Below are positions 37,230-46,657 of a DNA stretch of 64,000 nt, one piece after another (the first letter of the stretch is position 1; every line of letters starts with the position of its first letter). The notes beneath the pieces were generated by a model that saw only the letters and a program-made list of their open reading frames with translations, ran no database searches and was not told the DNA's origin. A program made the translations under genes and the position numbers. The DNA is from Parabacteroides distasonis ATCC 8503 (lineage in GTDB: Bacteria; Bacteroidota; Bacteroidia; Bacteroidales; Tannerellaceae), in the NCBI RefSeq assembly GCF_000012845.1, contig NC_009615.1:2872501-2936500 (forward strand), given 5' to 3'.

Positions 37230-38741
37230 TCAGAATGGCATACTGGGTAAACTAAACCCATTATTATAAGTATGCTTAATCCACTCATTCGCAACATCAA
37301 GAGCATTAAAGTCCGCAAAACGACGATCAAAACGAGGATCACCATCAACAACTTTAAAATCATCAACTGTTACAATCTTAATTGTGTCAGTAGGAGATAT
37401 ATTGGTAAATTTCATATTCTCTCCATCCCATAACAATTCTCTATGTAGCCCATGAAGACCAGAAAGACGTACCGCAAGAACTCCCATTACTACCATTTCA
37501 TTAAAAGGTCCGGAGAATTGGAAATTTGAAGATGATTCTACTCGGTTTTCTGGAGATTCTTTACAAGCACGAATCCAATCTTGCTCATGGGCATTCGTAG
37601 ACCAAATATTGCCATTACCTCCTTTAACTCTTGGTATTGAAGGCTTAGGCTGGTTAAAATGTTCCATATCAGATACGGGCAATAAAGTTGGATTCATTCC
37701 ATAACAGCCAGTCATGATTTTCCCTTTTGTCCCAATAAAAATAATACCACCATTTTCATCTCCCATCATTTGTCCATCTTTTAATTCCTCCGGACGAGGA
37801 GGCATTAAACCTCCATCATACCAATATACCTTAACCTCAGGCATTTTTGTGTTTCCTTTTGGGGGACGAGCCGGGAACGTATAAGTTACAATTTGTGCAT
37901 GAGGTGGCGAATATAAATTACTCAAGGTTGAACTACCTATCACACTTATCGGATACTTCAAATCAAGTGCCCAATAAAGTGGGTCCATAATATGGCAAGC
38001 CATATCTCCTAAAGCACCCGTTCCAAAGTCCCACCATCCCCGCCAATTCCAAGGTGTATAAACTGGATTATATGGTCTTTTTTGCGCCGGTCCAATAAAC
38101 AAATCCCAATCAAGAGTCTTCGGGCATTTCGGATTATCGCTAGGCCGCATTAATCCTTGAGGCCAAATCGGACGATCTGTCCAACAATGAACTTCATATA
38201 CTTCCCCAATAACACCGGATTGAATCCACTCTGCTATTTGACGACACCAATCAAAAGAATTTCCTTGATTACCCATTTGCGTCGCTACTTTATATTTTTT
38301 AGCGAGTTTTGCTAGTAAACGAGATTCATAAACAGAATGAGTTAAAGGTTTTTGAGTATAACAATGCTTCCCTAATGTAATAGCATGAGCAGTAACTCCT
38401 GCATGTGTATGGTCTGGAGTAGCAACCAATATCGCATCAATTGATTTTCCGAACTCATCGAACATAACACGCCAATCTTTAAATTTTTTTGCTTTTGGAT
38501 AATCATTGAAAGTCTTCTCTGCATATCTCCAATCTACATCACATAAAGCCACAATATTCTCTGTACTCATATTCCGTAAATTACCACGGCCCATTCCACC
38601 GACACCAACTCCAGCAATATTCAATTTATCACTTGGTGAAGTAAACCCATGCGTTTTACCTAAAACAGAATTTGGTACGATCGTTAAACCTGCTGCTAAA
38701 GCTCCTGTCTTCAAAAAATCTCTTCTTGATATATGTCTCAT
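37230..38741 (-). CDS. Tat-exported Gfo/Idh/MocA family oxidoreductase
   Basis: 503 residues. A twin-arginine signal (SRRDFLKTGALAAG, residues 5-18) predicts folded export to the periplasm. The Rossmann fold begins LNIAGVGVGGMGRGNLRNM at about 40-58, followed by NIVALCDVDWRYAEKTF, ILVATPDHTHAGVTAHAITL at about 110-130, and the EKP-like site here TQKPLTHS (about 139-146). The C-terminal substrate domain runs to residue 503. Such enzymes oxidise sugars or glycosides at C3 with bound NAD(P). It is the last gene of PUL 2, 13 bp after a DUF1080 lipoprotein, and the pair suggests 3-keto-glycoside chemistry. The exact substrate is unknown. Confidence 0.9.
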   Translation of the reverse strand: MRHISRRDFLKTGALAAGLTIVPNSVLGKTHGFTSPSDKLNIAGVGVGGMGRGNLRNMSTENIVALCDVDWRYAEKTFNDYPKAKKFKDWRVMFDEFGKSIDAILVATPDHTHAGVTAHAITLGKHCYTQKPLTHSVYESRLLAKLAKKYKVATQMGNQGNSFDWCRQIAEWIQSGVIGEVYEVHCWTDRPIWPQGLMRPSDNPKCPKTLDWDLFIGPAQKRPYNPVYTPWNWRGWWDFGTGALGDMACHIMDPLYWALDLKYPISVIGSSTLSNLYSPPHAQIVTYTFPARPPKGNTKMPEVKVYWYDGGLMPPRPEELKDGQMMGDENGGIIFIGTKGKIMTGCYGMNPTLLPVSDMEHFNQPKPSIPRVKGGNGNIWSTNAHEQDWIRACKESPENRVESSSNFQFSGPFNEMVVMGVLAVRLSGLHGLHRELLWDGENMKFTNISPTDTIKIVTVDDFKVVDGDPRFDRRFADFNALDVANEWIKHTYNNGFSLPSMPF

Positions 38742-38754
38742 AATAATGATGATT

Positions 38755-39426
38755 TTAAAGTTGTTTCAGTTGAATATTCCTAAACCAAATATTAGATTCT
38801 CCATGTTTCCCTTGCAAACCAATATAACCTTTTGTTGGCATATTCGCATACGGGATTGGTAGCCATTCCGGAATCTCTGTTCCATCTGGATTTGTTGTTC
38901 CAGAAGTCCAATCTGCTAAATTAGCCGAAACAATATGTTTTCCATTCAATTCGATATCTATCTGCTGACCTTTAGCAGTGATAATCATTCGGTTCCATTC
39001 TCCCGGTTTCTTCACGACCAATTGTTCATTTGCTCCTTTATGTCCATAAATAGAACCACAACGCCAATATTCTGGATATGATTGCCATTCAGGATGATGA
39101 TCATCCGCTATTTGAATCTCAATGGAAGATGGGATCCAATTACCCTTATCCGTACAATAAATCACAACCCCACTATTTGTATTCACATCTGTCTTGAATT
39201 CTAAATCCAAGATAAAATTTTCATACTGCACCTTTGTCCAAATAGATTGATCGGCTGTGGCAGTAAGTATGCCATTTTTAAAGGTCCAAACCGAACTATC
39301 ATAATCAGCATTTGATAAATCTTTGTCAAATAATGGTCTATAATCAGTTTCGACCCTACACGATATTAATAACAAAAGTATAATCAATACGGTAAATACT
39401 CTTTTTACATTTATAAACTGTTTCAT
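38755..39426 (-). CDS. DUF1080 lipoprotein (3-keto-glycoside hydrolase-type)
   Basis: 223 residues. The lipobox LLLISC (Cys about 22) marks a lipoprotein. A single DUF1080 LamG-like domain covers about 28-223: YRPLFDKDLSNADYDSSVW, NFILDLEFKTDVNTNSGVVI, WIPSSIEIQIADDH, PGEWNRMIITAKGQQIDIEL and NMPTKGYIGLQGKHGESN. Some members hydrolyse 3-keto-glycosides produced by Gfo/Idh/MocA oxidoreductases. Here it is 16 bp downstream of SusD and directly before such an oxidoreductase. Confidence 0.88.
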   Translation of the reverse strand: MKQFINVKRVFTVLIILLLLISCRVETDYRPLFDKDLSNADYDSSVWTFKNGILTATADQSIWTKVQYENFILDLEFKTDVNTNSGVVIYCTDKGNWIPSSIEIQIADDHHPEWQSYPEYWRCGSIYGHKGANEQLVVKKPGEWNRMIITAKGQQIDIELNGKHIVSANLADWTSGTTNPDGTEIPEWLPIPYANMPTKGYIGLQGKHGESNIWFRNIQLKQL

Positions 39427-39442
39427 ATATCGATTCTATTTA

Positions 39443-41131
39443 TTAAAAGCCAGCTGTTGTTTGTTTTAACAAAGGATTCGCATTCAATGCACGATAAGGA
39501 ATCGGAAATACGTCTTGATTCGTCGCATCCGGAGTTTTATCCCACCACGCACCTTCACTAAAACGATTCCATCGTATTAAATCAATACGACGATGACGTT
39601 CTCCTATGAACTCACGACCTAATTCATCGACAAATTCATCATCGGTTAATTTCGAGATATTAGATTCGTAACTAAATTTAGACCAATCTTCCGCTTTATA
39701 ATAACGTTTCCTAACCACATCCAGTAACCGAGCAGCCCCTATCTTATCCCCTGATCTATATTTACATTCAGCTAACGAATAATAAATCTCTGCCAATCTG
39801 ATCTCTGGAATAGAGTTCATTTGGAACAAATCTTTCGATTGAGGTAACCAAGGGAATTTTATCAAACGATATCCTGTATTCTCTTCTCCGTAAATTACAT
39901 GAGATCCTTTGGCTAAACCAGTCTCTCCCTCCGAAAAACGTCCAACTTGATCCACATAAACTAGAGGTTTACCATTATATTCTTCCGTACCAGTTATTAC
40001 TTCATCTGTAAATCCATACCCTTTTTCATAATCAAATTTATATTGAGTTCCCATCAAGAAAAAGCCCTCATAATCTCCATCATTTGAAATAACTCTAAAA
40101 GCTTTCTTTCGGATATCTCCATCCGGGAATTTTTCAAACGGCATACCTAATTTATCTTGGTATAAATTTCCATATAAGTCCCGAGACGGTGCTAAATTAC
40201 CTCCATTCCAACCTTGCCAGTCATTATCCAAGGAATAACGATCTTGATAGTGCATCCACATATTATATAGCCAAGATGCCTCAAAATAATTTTTCTTAAT
40301 CGCAAATTCCATAATATTCTCTTTAGATCTATAACCGTTTATCCCCGAGCGGAACGGGCCTCTATAATCAGGGTCAATACTATATTCTCCATATTTTCCA
40401 TCTAATATAGCCTGAGCCATTTGCTCACATTCATCATATTTTGAGATTCCTATCCATTTTTCCGCATTCAAGTATAAACGGACAAGTATAGAAGCTACTC
40501 CTGCTTGATCAAACCTAGATACCCCCCTATTTTTAGGTAAGTCCGGTAATATAGCTAAAAGCTCTGACTCCATAAAGTTAAATACTTCTAGGGGTGTAGA
40601 TTGAGCCTTCACTTCTTCTATATCTGTAACAATTGGTACATGCCTAAAGAAATCTATTAAAAACATATAATTCCAAACCCGAAGAGCTCTTAATTCGGCT
40701 ATATATTCATTTTTCGTTTCTTCCGTCAATTTAAACGTAGAGAAATCTAGATTTTCAAAATCAGACAATGTATTATTACATAATGCTATACCTTGAAAAG
40801 GAGCAGCCCAACCATTATATACGAAATTCTCCTCCACAGTCCATTTATGCTCATGCAAACGAACATACTCCCCACCATTATAACCATGTTTTCCTCTTGT
40901 CGGAATCATTAACTGGTCGGCAGTAACTTCCTGTAAAAAGTATCGAGCATCAGACCAACCCGTACTAAAAGCCTTAGCATAGTTATTCACCAACGCCGCA
41001 TAAATATTATTGCTATTTTGATAATAGTTATCCGTTGTAATCTCACTAAAAATCTCTTCATCTAAATCTGTACAAGAAAATGAGATTAATCCCATTACGA
41101 AAAGAACTATTATATATTTAAACTTCTTCAT
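39443..41131 (-). CDS. SusD-like glycan-binding lipoprotein, PUL 2
   Basis: 562 residues. The lipobox LISFSC (Cys about 20) is followed by TDLDEEIFSEITTDNYYQ. SusD/RagB marks: YIAELRALRVWNYMFLIDFF at about 184-203, VPIVTDIEEVKAQS at about 205-218, IPEIRLAEIYYSLAECKYRSG at about 450-470, and the C-terminal RWNRFSEGAWWDKTP and VFPIPYRALNANP. It would bind glycan at the cell surface over the SusC partner, whose gene ends 18 bp upstream. Confidence 0.95.
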   Translation of the reverse strand: MKKFKYIIVLFVMGLISFSCTDLDEEIFSEITTDNYYQNSNNIYAALVNNYAKAFSTGWSDARYFLQEVTADQLMIPTRGKHGYNGGEYVRLHEHKWTVEENFVYNGWAAPFQGIALCNNTLSDFENLDFSTFKLTEETKNEYIAELRALRVWNYMFLIDFFRHVPIVTDIEEVKAQSTPLEVFNFMESELLAILPDLPKNRGVSRFDQAGVASILVRLYLNAEKWIGISKYDECEQMAQAILDGKYGEYSIDPDYRGPFRSGINGYRSKENIMEFAIKKNYFEASWLYNMWMHYQDRYSLDNDWQGWNGGNLAPSRDLYGNLYQDKLGMPFEKFPDGDIRKKAFRVISNDGDYEGFFLMGTQYKFDYEKGYGFTDEVITGTEEYNGKPLVYVDQVGRFSEGETGLAKGSHVIYGEENTGYRLIKFPWLPQSKDLFQMNSIPEIRLAEIYYSLAECKYRSGDKIGAARLLDVVRKRYYKAEDWSKFSYESNISKLTDDEFVDELGREFIGERHRRIDLIRWNRFSEGAWWDKTPDATNQDVFPIPYRALNANPLLKQTTAGF

Positions 41132-41148
41132 AATAAATGAAATTAAGA

Positions 41149-44100
41149 TTAATATGAAATTTGAATTCCAAATGTGAATGATCTGGCAATAGGATACACA
41201 TTTAGACCGCTAATACCTGGTTCTAGACCATTTATATCCACAGATGTCGGGTCCATTACTGAATATTTCGTAATAGTAAACGCATTTTTAACTGTCGCAT
41301 ATACCCGTAAATTGCTAATCCACTTTGTATCTAATTTTGGAGTCCATCCTAAAGTTATGTTATCCAACCTAAAATAATCTCCATCCTCCAAAAAATAATC
41401 ACACATCACTTTTCCTGACTTAATATGCCCATTCTTTCCATAAGCATCTTCTAATAAATTCATACCCGGTTCAGCAACTAATCCATAATACATTTGATAC
41501 ATATTCAATATTTGATAGTCAAAGCGCCCTTGGAAATATAGACTTAAATCAAATCCTTTATATCGAAATGTATTCCCCCAAGACAAAGAATATCTAGGTG
41601 TTCCATGGCCAATATAATCTTTGTCTGTATCACTAGCTTCACCATTAGCGAGTATTTTTTCTCCTCCAATTTTAGCGTCTTTCCAAACCAACATATTGCC
41701 ATTATCATCAACTCCCGCATATCTTAAGCCATAAAAAGAACCAATTTCCACTCCGTCTTGTAAGCGTTGGGCATAGCCGGGATTTCCGGGAGCTGGCAGT
41801 AAATATCGATCCATATATCCTTTCTGATATGTACCATTCGAGAATTTATCCAGTTTAGATTTCGTAAAAGAAGCAACTAGATTAGTCGAATAACTAAAAT
41901 CTTTCATGTTTACAACATCCCAATTTAAAGTCAGTTCCAAACCTTTTGAACTAGTAGAAGCTACATTTGTAAATATCTGATCAAACATAAAAGGGGGTAG
42001 TGGAGCGTCATAATTAGAAATTACTTCTTTACCTTGTTTTACATAGGCATCCAAACTACCTGATAACTTATTCTTTAAAAGAGAAAAATCCACACCCAAG
42101 TTATAAGATATCTGCTTTTCCCAATGTAAATCAGGATTAGGATTATTCGTAGGTCCCCACGCTTGGGTCCATTGTCCATTATCGTCTAGCCAATACCCAC
42201 CTTGCTCATAACGAGCCAACGCTGAATACTTTGGGAAACCAGAGCGCCCTGTAACTCCATATGAAAAACGGAGTTTTAAATCATTGATGGCCTCTATATT
42301 TTTAATAGCAGGCAAACTTGACATTCGCCATGCCGCAGAGGCTGCAGGGAACCATCCCCATTTATGATTTGCCCCAAATTTACTATTTCCTTCATATCTA
42401 ACAGAAGCCGTCAAATAGTAAGTATCATCATAGTTATAAATCAATCGCGCAGGAAAACCTATTGTCTTTTCTTTTTCTTTCAACGAAGATACCCCTAAAC
42501 GACCTGCTGCCATATTCCAATCTCCAGCTTCCAGATTGTTATAGGACATCGCATCCGAAGGAAAATTTGCATTCTCTGAAGAAAAACTACGATGATTAAA
42601 CTCTTGATACGAATATCCAGCCATTAATTTAATTGTATGCTTGTCAATTGTCGTAAAATAATTACCGATCCATTCCAATGTATAATCCGTATAATTTTCT
42701 TCCTGCAGAGTTCCTCGTCCGGAACGCATATTATCTATAGATTCCTTATGATTTGAATTAACATATATACGTTTAAAATACTCTTGACTCTGTCTAGCTA
42801 GAGATAATTCAGTATTTAGCGTCGGTAAAATATTTAGTTTCACTTTAAAATCAGCAAGGGAAAACTGTCTATCACCTCCATCCTCCTTATCTTTCAACCA
42901 TCCTACAGGATTATAGGTATCAAACCCATACAGAGTACTATATTTAGAAGGATCTTTTTCATCCATCAATGGATGAGTCGGATTCAATTTTACCGCTTGC
43001 TGAAATACGCCATAATCCACATATTCCTCATTGATAACTCGTGTGGACAAGTTTCCTTGAATCTCTAGCAGACCTTCTAATGTCTTTGCGGTGAATCCCA
43101 TTCTAACTCCATACTCTTTTCTAGAAGACGCTATATCCAAGCCATCTTTCTTCTTATAATTGGCTGAAGCTCTAAAGGTCAAATTTTCACCTCCTCCTGA
43201 AACAGCTAAATAATGACTTTGACCCAGATTACTCTTATTCAACAATTTGTCATACCAATCCACCTGATGACCAAAATCTACATCTCTTTCATGCGCAAGA
43301 AACTCATCCACAGAAAGTACTTCTGGTTGATTAGCTACCATATCATGATCGATATAGCCATCATAAGATATAGAAACTTTTCCAGCCTTTCCTTTTTTTG
43401 TTTGCACCAAAATAACTCCATTCGCTGCACGTGAACCATAAATCGCTGCAGCCGAACCATCTTTCAATATTGTAATTGATTCAATATCTTGGTTAGCGAC
43501 ACTTCTTAAATCTGCACCCGGCATTCCGTCTATAATAACCAATGGCGAATTCCCTGCCTCTATGGAAGAAGCACCTCGCATCTGGATATTAGGAGAAGAG
43601 TTAGGATCTGCCGCCGCCGCATTCGAGACATTAACGCCTGATACTTTTCCATCGATCATTGACAGCGGACTTGTAAATGCTCCTTGTAAAAAGTCTTTAC
43701 TAGAAACAGCGGTTACAGCAGAAGTCAACTCTTTTTTGTCAACTGAGCCATAACCAACAACGACTACCTCATCTAATTTTTGTGTATCCTCTTTCATAAT
43801 GACCTGAAGTACATTTTTATTTTTCACGGCTTCTTCATGAAGAGAAAATCCAATATAAGAAATCTGGAGTACCGCATCGGAAGACACTACAATAGAGAAA
43901 TGACCATTCAAATCAGACATAGTTCCATTTGCTTTACCCTTCTCTACAATATTTGCACCAATAATAGGCTCCCCCGTCTCATCAACAACAGTACCTGTTA
44001 CTGTCTTTTCATCTTGATCAGACTTACTGCCTTTTACTGATAGAATCACATCTTTTCCTACTATTTTATATCGTATATTCGAATTCTCAAATATATGATC

Positions 44101-44409
44101 TAATGTAGTGAACACATCTTTATCCTTTATATCAACAGATATTACTTGATTGATATCAACTAATTTACTATTATAAAAGAAGTGGAAATCAGTTTGACTT
44201 TCAATCAGTTCCAAAACTTCTTTTATAGATTGATCTGTCGCTTTAAAAGAAAGTGAGGTGCTTTGAGCATTTGTTGTCATAGCAAATGACATACTAATTG
44301 ATAAACAAACAAGAAATAAGGTCAACTTCATAATTCTTGATATTTTAGATACCAACCTGACAAACGCTGATTTATCTCCATCAAGTTGGAAATATAAATT
44401 ATTCATCAT
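41149..44409 (-). CDS. SusC-like TonB-dependent transporter, PUL 2
   Basis: 1086 residues. A long N-terminus precedes the signal segment (MKLTLFLVCLSISMSFA at about 27-43), so the start could also be the ATG near 44331. An STN domain (about 52-118, LSFKATDQSIKEVLELIES), a carboxypeptidase-like domain (about 135-215, VTGTVVDETGEPIIGANIVE), a plug (KLDEVVVVGYGSVDKKEL) and a beta-barrel ending FTFGIQISY follow. The STN domain pairs with the FecR/ECF system next door. Intact. Confidence 0.96.
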   Translation of the reverse strand: MMNNLYFQLDGDKSAFVRLVSKISRIMKLTLFLVCLSISMSFAMTTNAQSTSLSFKATDQSIKEVLELIESQTDFHFFYNSKLVDINQVISVDIKDKDVFTTLDHIFENSNIRYKIVGKDVILSVKGSKSDQDEKTVTGTVVDETGEPIIGANIVEKGKANGTMSDLNGHFSIVVSSDAVLQISYIGFSLHEEAVKNKNVLQVIMKEDTQKLDEVVVVGYGSVDKKELTSAVTAVSSKDFLQGAFTSPLSMIDGKVSGVNVSNAAAADPNSSPNIQMRGASSIEAGNSPLVIIDGMPGADLRSVANQDIESITILKDGSAAAIYGSRAANGVILVQTKKGKAGKVSISYDGYIDHDMVANQPEVLSVDEFLAHERDVDFGHQVDWYDKLLNKSNLGQSHYLAVSGGGENLTFRASANYKKKDGLDIASSRKEYGVRMGFTAKTLEGLLEIQGNLSTRVINEEYVDYGVFQQAVKLNPTHPLMDEKDPSKYSTLYGFDTYNPVGWLKDKEDGGDRQFSLADFKVKLNILPTLNTELSLARQSQEYFKRIYVNSNHKESIDNMRSGRGTLQEENYTDYTLEWIGNYFTTIDKHTIKLMAGYSYQEFNHRSFSSENANFPSDAMSYNNLEAGDWNMAAGRLGVSSLKEKEKTIGFPARLIYNYDDTYYLTASVRYEGNSKFGANHKWGWFPAASAAWRMSSLPAIKNIEAINDLKLRFSYGVTGRSGFPKYSALARYEQGGYWLDDNGQWTQAWGPTNNPNPDLHWEKQISYNLGVDFSLLKNKLSGSLDAYVKQGKEVISNYDAPLPPFMFDQIFTNVASTSSKGLELTLNWDVVNMKDFSYSTNLVASFTKSKLDKFSNGTYQKGYMDRYLLPAPGNPGYAQRLQDGVEIGSFYGLRYAGVDDNGNMLVWKDAKIGGEKILANGEASDTDKDYIGHGTPRYSLSWGNTFRYKGFDLSLYFQGRFDYQILNMYQMYYGLVAEPGMNLLEDAYGKNGHIKSGKVMCDYFLEDGDYFRLDNITLGWTPKLDTKWISNLRVYATVKNAFTITKYSVMDPTSVDINGLEPGISGLNVYPIARSFTFGIQISY

Positions 44410-44593
44410 ATTTTTGTAATTGATTTAAGATTAAAAAATAAATTTCTTAGTCGGTTTAAAGACCTTCTATCAAATTGTTTCATATGGGAAGATGCTGGTA
44501 ACATTTTCCCGTATGTTTTTTAGATAGACCAAGTCTACTTTCTTGTTCTTTTATTCCATAGGCCCATATTATTTAATTGTTATACATTTTTCT

Positions 44594-45652
44594 TTATTTT
44601 CCTTTCCAAAGTATAACTCGAGTACGGTTAGTACCTTTGCTGTCATCTGTCTTCATATCTTCTATACGATAATCAATATTTGAAGATATTCTCAAATAGT
44701 CTAGTGTCTGAGATAGCAACCTATTATCTAAAATACCGGTTAAACAATAGCTTTTAATCTCCGCATCCTGAATCACAAATTCAACATTATAGTAATATGA
44801 CAATTTTTTCAAAGCCTCAGGTAAAGGCGTATCCTTGAACATCAGTTTGCCATCCATCCATGCGGTTTCATACATCGTGTTTATTTTCATCACAGAAATT
44901 TCTTCTTTATCCAAGTTGCAAATCGCTTTTTCGGATGGTAGTAACGTCCTATGACTCACATTCCCTGATTTATTCTTCACCTCGAGATTTACGGAGCCCG
45001 TCACTAAAGTAGTCGAAATTATATTCTCATCCCCATAAGCTTGTATATTAAACTCCGTGCCTAAAACTCTAACCCTATGCTGATCTCCTGAAGTACTGAC
45101 AATAAAAGGTTGTTTTTCGTTGTGAGTGACTTTAAAATAGGCTTCTCCTGATAAATATACTTTTCTTTCTTTTTGGTCATAAGACATCGGATAGGATAAA
45201 ACACTACCCGAATTTAGATAAACAACAGTACCATCCGGTAAATTAAAGCGTGTACGGACTCCCGCATTTGCCTGAAGTGTTATAATTTGAGGATCTCCAA
45301 ATTCAGAATCAACCTTTCTATGGGAAAATAAGGTTGATAGTCCAATGATAGCAATTATACAAGCCGCAGCGACAGAGAACCTCTTCAGCCAATATAAACG
45401 GGTCCGTTTTGCTAATCGTTGTTCCAGCTTTTCGTAGGCAATCAATGGATTTCGGCTAGCGATCCGTTCCATCGCATTGTTCGCATAATATATACGGGCG
45501 GTCTGTAATAAGATCCTCTTATTATTTTCATCCGCTTCCAGCCAAGCTTCAATATAAGATTTTTCCTCATTGGAAGCTGTGTCCTTTATATACCGTAAAA
45601 GCATCATACCTTCCGGCTCTTGGAAATTAATATGTCTATTTTCAGTTTTCAT
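44594..45652 (-). CDS. FecR-type anti-sigma factor, PUL 2
   Basis: 352 residues. A cytoplasmic N-terminal region is followed by one membrane segment (about 90-108, FSVAAACIIAIIGLSTLF), the FecR domain (about 120-235, RTRFNLPDGTVVYLNSGSVL, VYLSGEAYFKVTHNEKQPF) and a DUF4974-type C-terminus (about 270-350, FKDTPLPEALKKLSYYYNV). It is divergent from its sigma gene, unlike PUL 1 where the two are co-oriented. The 184-bp gap before susC holds no feature I can name. Confidence 0.93.
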   Translation of the reverse strand: MKTENRHINFQEPEGMMLLRYIKDTASNEEKSYIEAWLEADENNKRILLQTARIYYANNAMERIASRNPLIAYEKLEQRLAKRTRLYWLKRFSVAAACIIAIIGLSTLFSHRKVDSEFGDPQIITLQANAGVRTRFNLPDGTVVYLNSGSVLSYPMSYDQKERKVYLSGEAYFKVTHNEKQPFIVSTSGDQHRVRVLGTEFNIQAYGDENIISTTLVTGSVNLEVKNKSGNVSHRTLLPSEKAICNLDKEEISVMKINTMYETAWMDGKLMFKDTPLPEALKKLSYYYNVEFVIQDAEIKSYCLTGILDNRLLSQTLDYLRISSNIDYRIEDMKTDDSKGTNRTRVILWKGK

Positions 45653-45787
45653 TCTTATCTGTTTCTATAACTAAGACAATCCTGAAAGAACACACCCTTA
45701 ACTAAAAAGCAATTTTTTTCAACTTTCTCATTTTTAGTCCAAGGTAACCGCATCAATTTTTTTTACGGAAGACCGTTAGACTTTTAC

Positions 45788-45855
45788 TACTTACTTTCCC
45801 ATAGGATATATACTTTATCAGTAAAGTAAGTAGTACTTCATCGGTAAAGTAAGTA
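45788..45855. promoter_or_regulatory. Three AAAGTAAGTA repeats in the sigma/anti-sigma divergent region
   Basis: AAAGTAAGTA occurs at 45823-45832 and 45846-45855 (plus, 23 bp apart) and inverted at 45797-45788. The set lies between the divergent FecR and sigma starts, about 60-130 bp upstream of the sigma promoter, and looks like an operator for a dimeric regulator or for the sigma factor itself. Confidence 0.55.
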
Positions 45856-45914
45856 TATCTTGCGATAAGGATGTCCTAAAAGTGATATTTCGATGCGGTT
45901 ACCCTAATTTTAAT

Positions 45915-45944
45915 CTTGAATATCCAAGATAAAATATATCTTTG
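45915..45944 (+). promoter_or_regulatory. Promoter of the PUL 2 sigma gene
   Basis: CTTG (45915-45918), an 18-bp gap and TATCTTTG (45937-45944) approximate the Bacteroidetes primary promoter. Transcription would begin near 45950, inside any frame that used the TTG at 45916, so the true start is the ATG at 45976. Confidence 0.6.
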
Positions 45945-45975
45945 CTTACAGAAAAGAAAGGATGAAGAAGGTGCT

Positions 45976-46527
45976 ATGGATGATTCTACTTTAATTGAAC
46001 AAATACAATTAGGAAGTAAAGACGCTTTTAAACAGATGTTTATCAAATTTTATTCGCCGCTATGCGAATATGCTTCCCAATATGTTTCTGATGAGGATGC
46101 CGAAGAACTTATTCAGGAGCTAATGTTATTTATATGGGAAAACCGAAATTCCTTATTTGTAGAGATATCCCTAAAATCCTATCTTTTTATGGCTGTTAAG
46201 CATCGTTGCCTCAATGCGATCAAAAGGCAATTGTATCATGAGCGAGTACATAGCCTGATTTATGATAAGATTAAAGATCAATTTGAGAATCCTGATACCT
46301 ATTTCGTAAACGAGCTTACAGAGAATATCACGAAAGCGATCGAAGAATTGCCTGAGAATTACCGGGAGACATTTAAACTTAGCCGATTCGGAGAGCAATC
46401 TAATCCCCAAATCGCAGAGGCCTTGGGGGTTTCTATCAAAACCGTGGAATACCGGATTACACAATCCTTGAAAATATTGCGGGTTAAATTGAAGGACTAT
46501 TTACCTTTTATAATGTTCTTGTTCTAA
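45976..46527 (+). CDS. ECF RNA polymerase sigma factor, PUL 2
   Basis: 183 residues from the ATG at 45976 (MDDSTLIEQIQLGSKDAF). Region 2 at about 15-75 (MFIKFYSPLCEYASQYVSDE, AEELIQELMLFIWENRNSL, SYLFMAVKHRCLNAIKRQ) and region 4 at about 120-175 (AIEELPENYRETFKLSRFGE, NPQIAEALGVSIKTVEYRI). The promoter at 45915-45944 shows that a longer TTG-initiated form is not made. It is divergent from FecR and would activate the SusC/D operon on glycan sensing. Confidence 0.93.
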   Translation: MDDSTLIEQIQLGSKDAFKQMFIKFYSPLCEYASQYVSDEDAEELIQELMLFIWENRNSLFVEISLKSYLFMAVKHRCLNAIKRQLYHERVHSLIYDKIKDQFENPDTYFVNELTENITKAIEELPENYRETFKLSRFGEQSNPQIAEALGVSIKTVEYRITQSLKILRVKLKDYLPFIMFLF

Positions 46528-46657
46528 GAATACTCTCCATAAATCCAAAGGCCTGCACGATTGTTAATAATATCAAATCCATAAAAGTTATATTAAACTA
46601 TTTTGAATGAACCATGTCTATCTTTTCGTAATTGTAAACAATGTAATCCATATAGTT

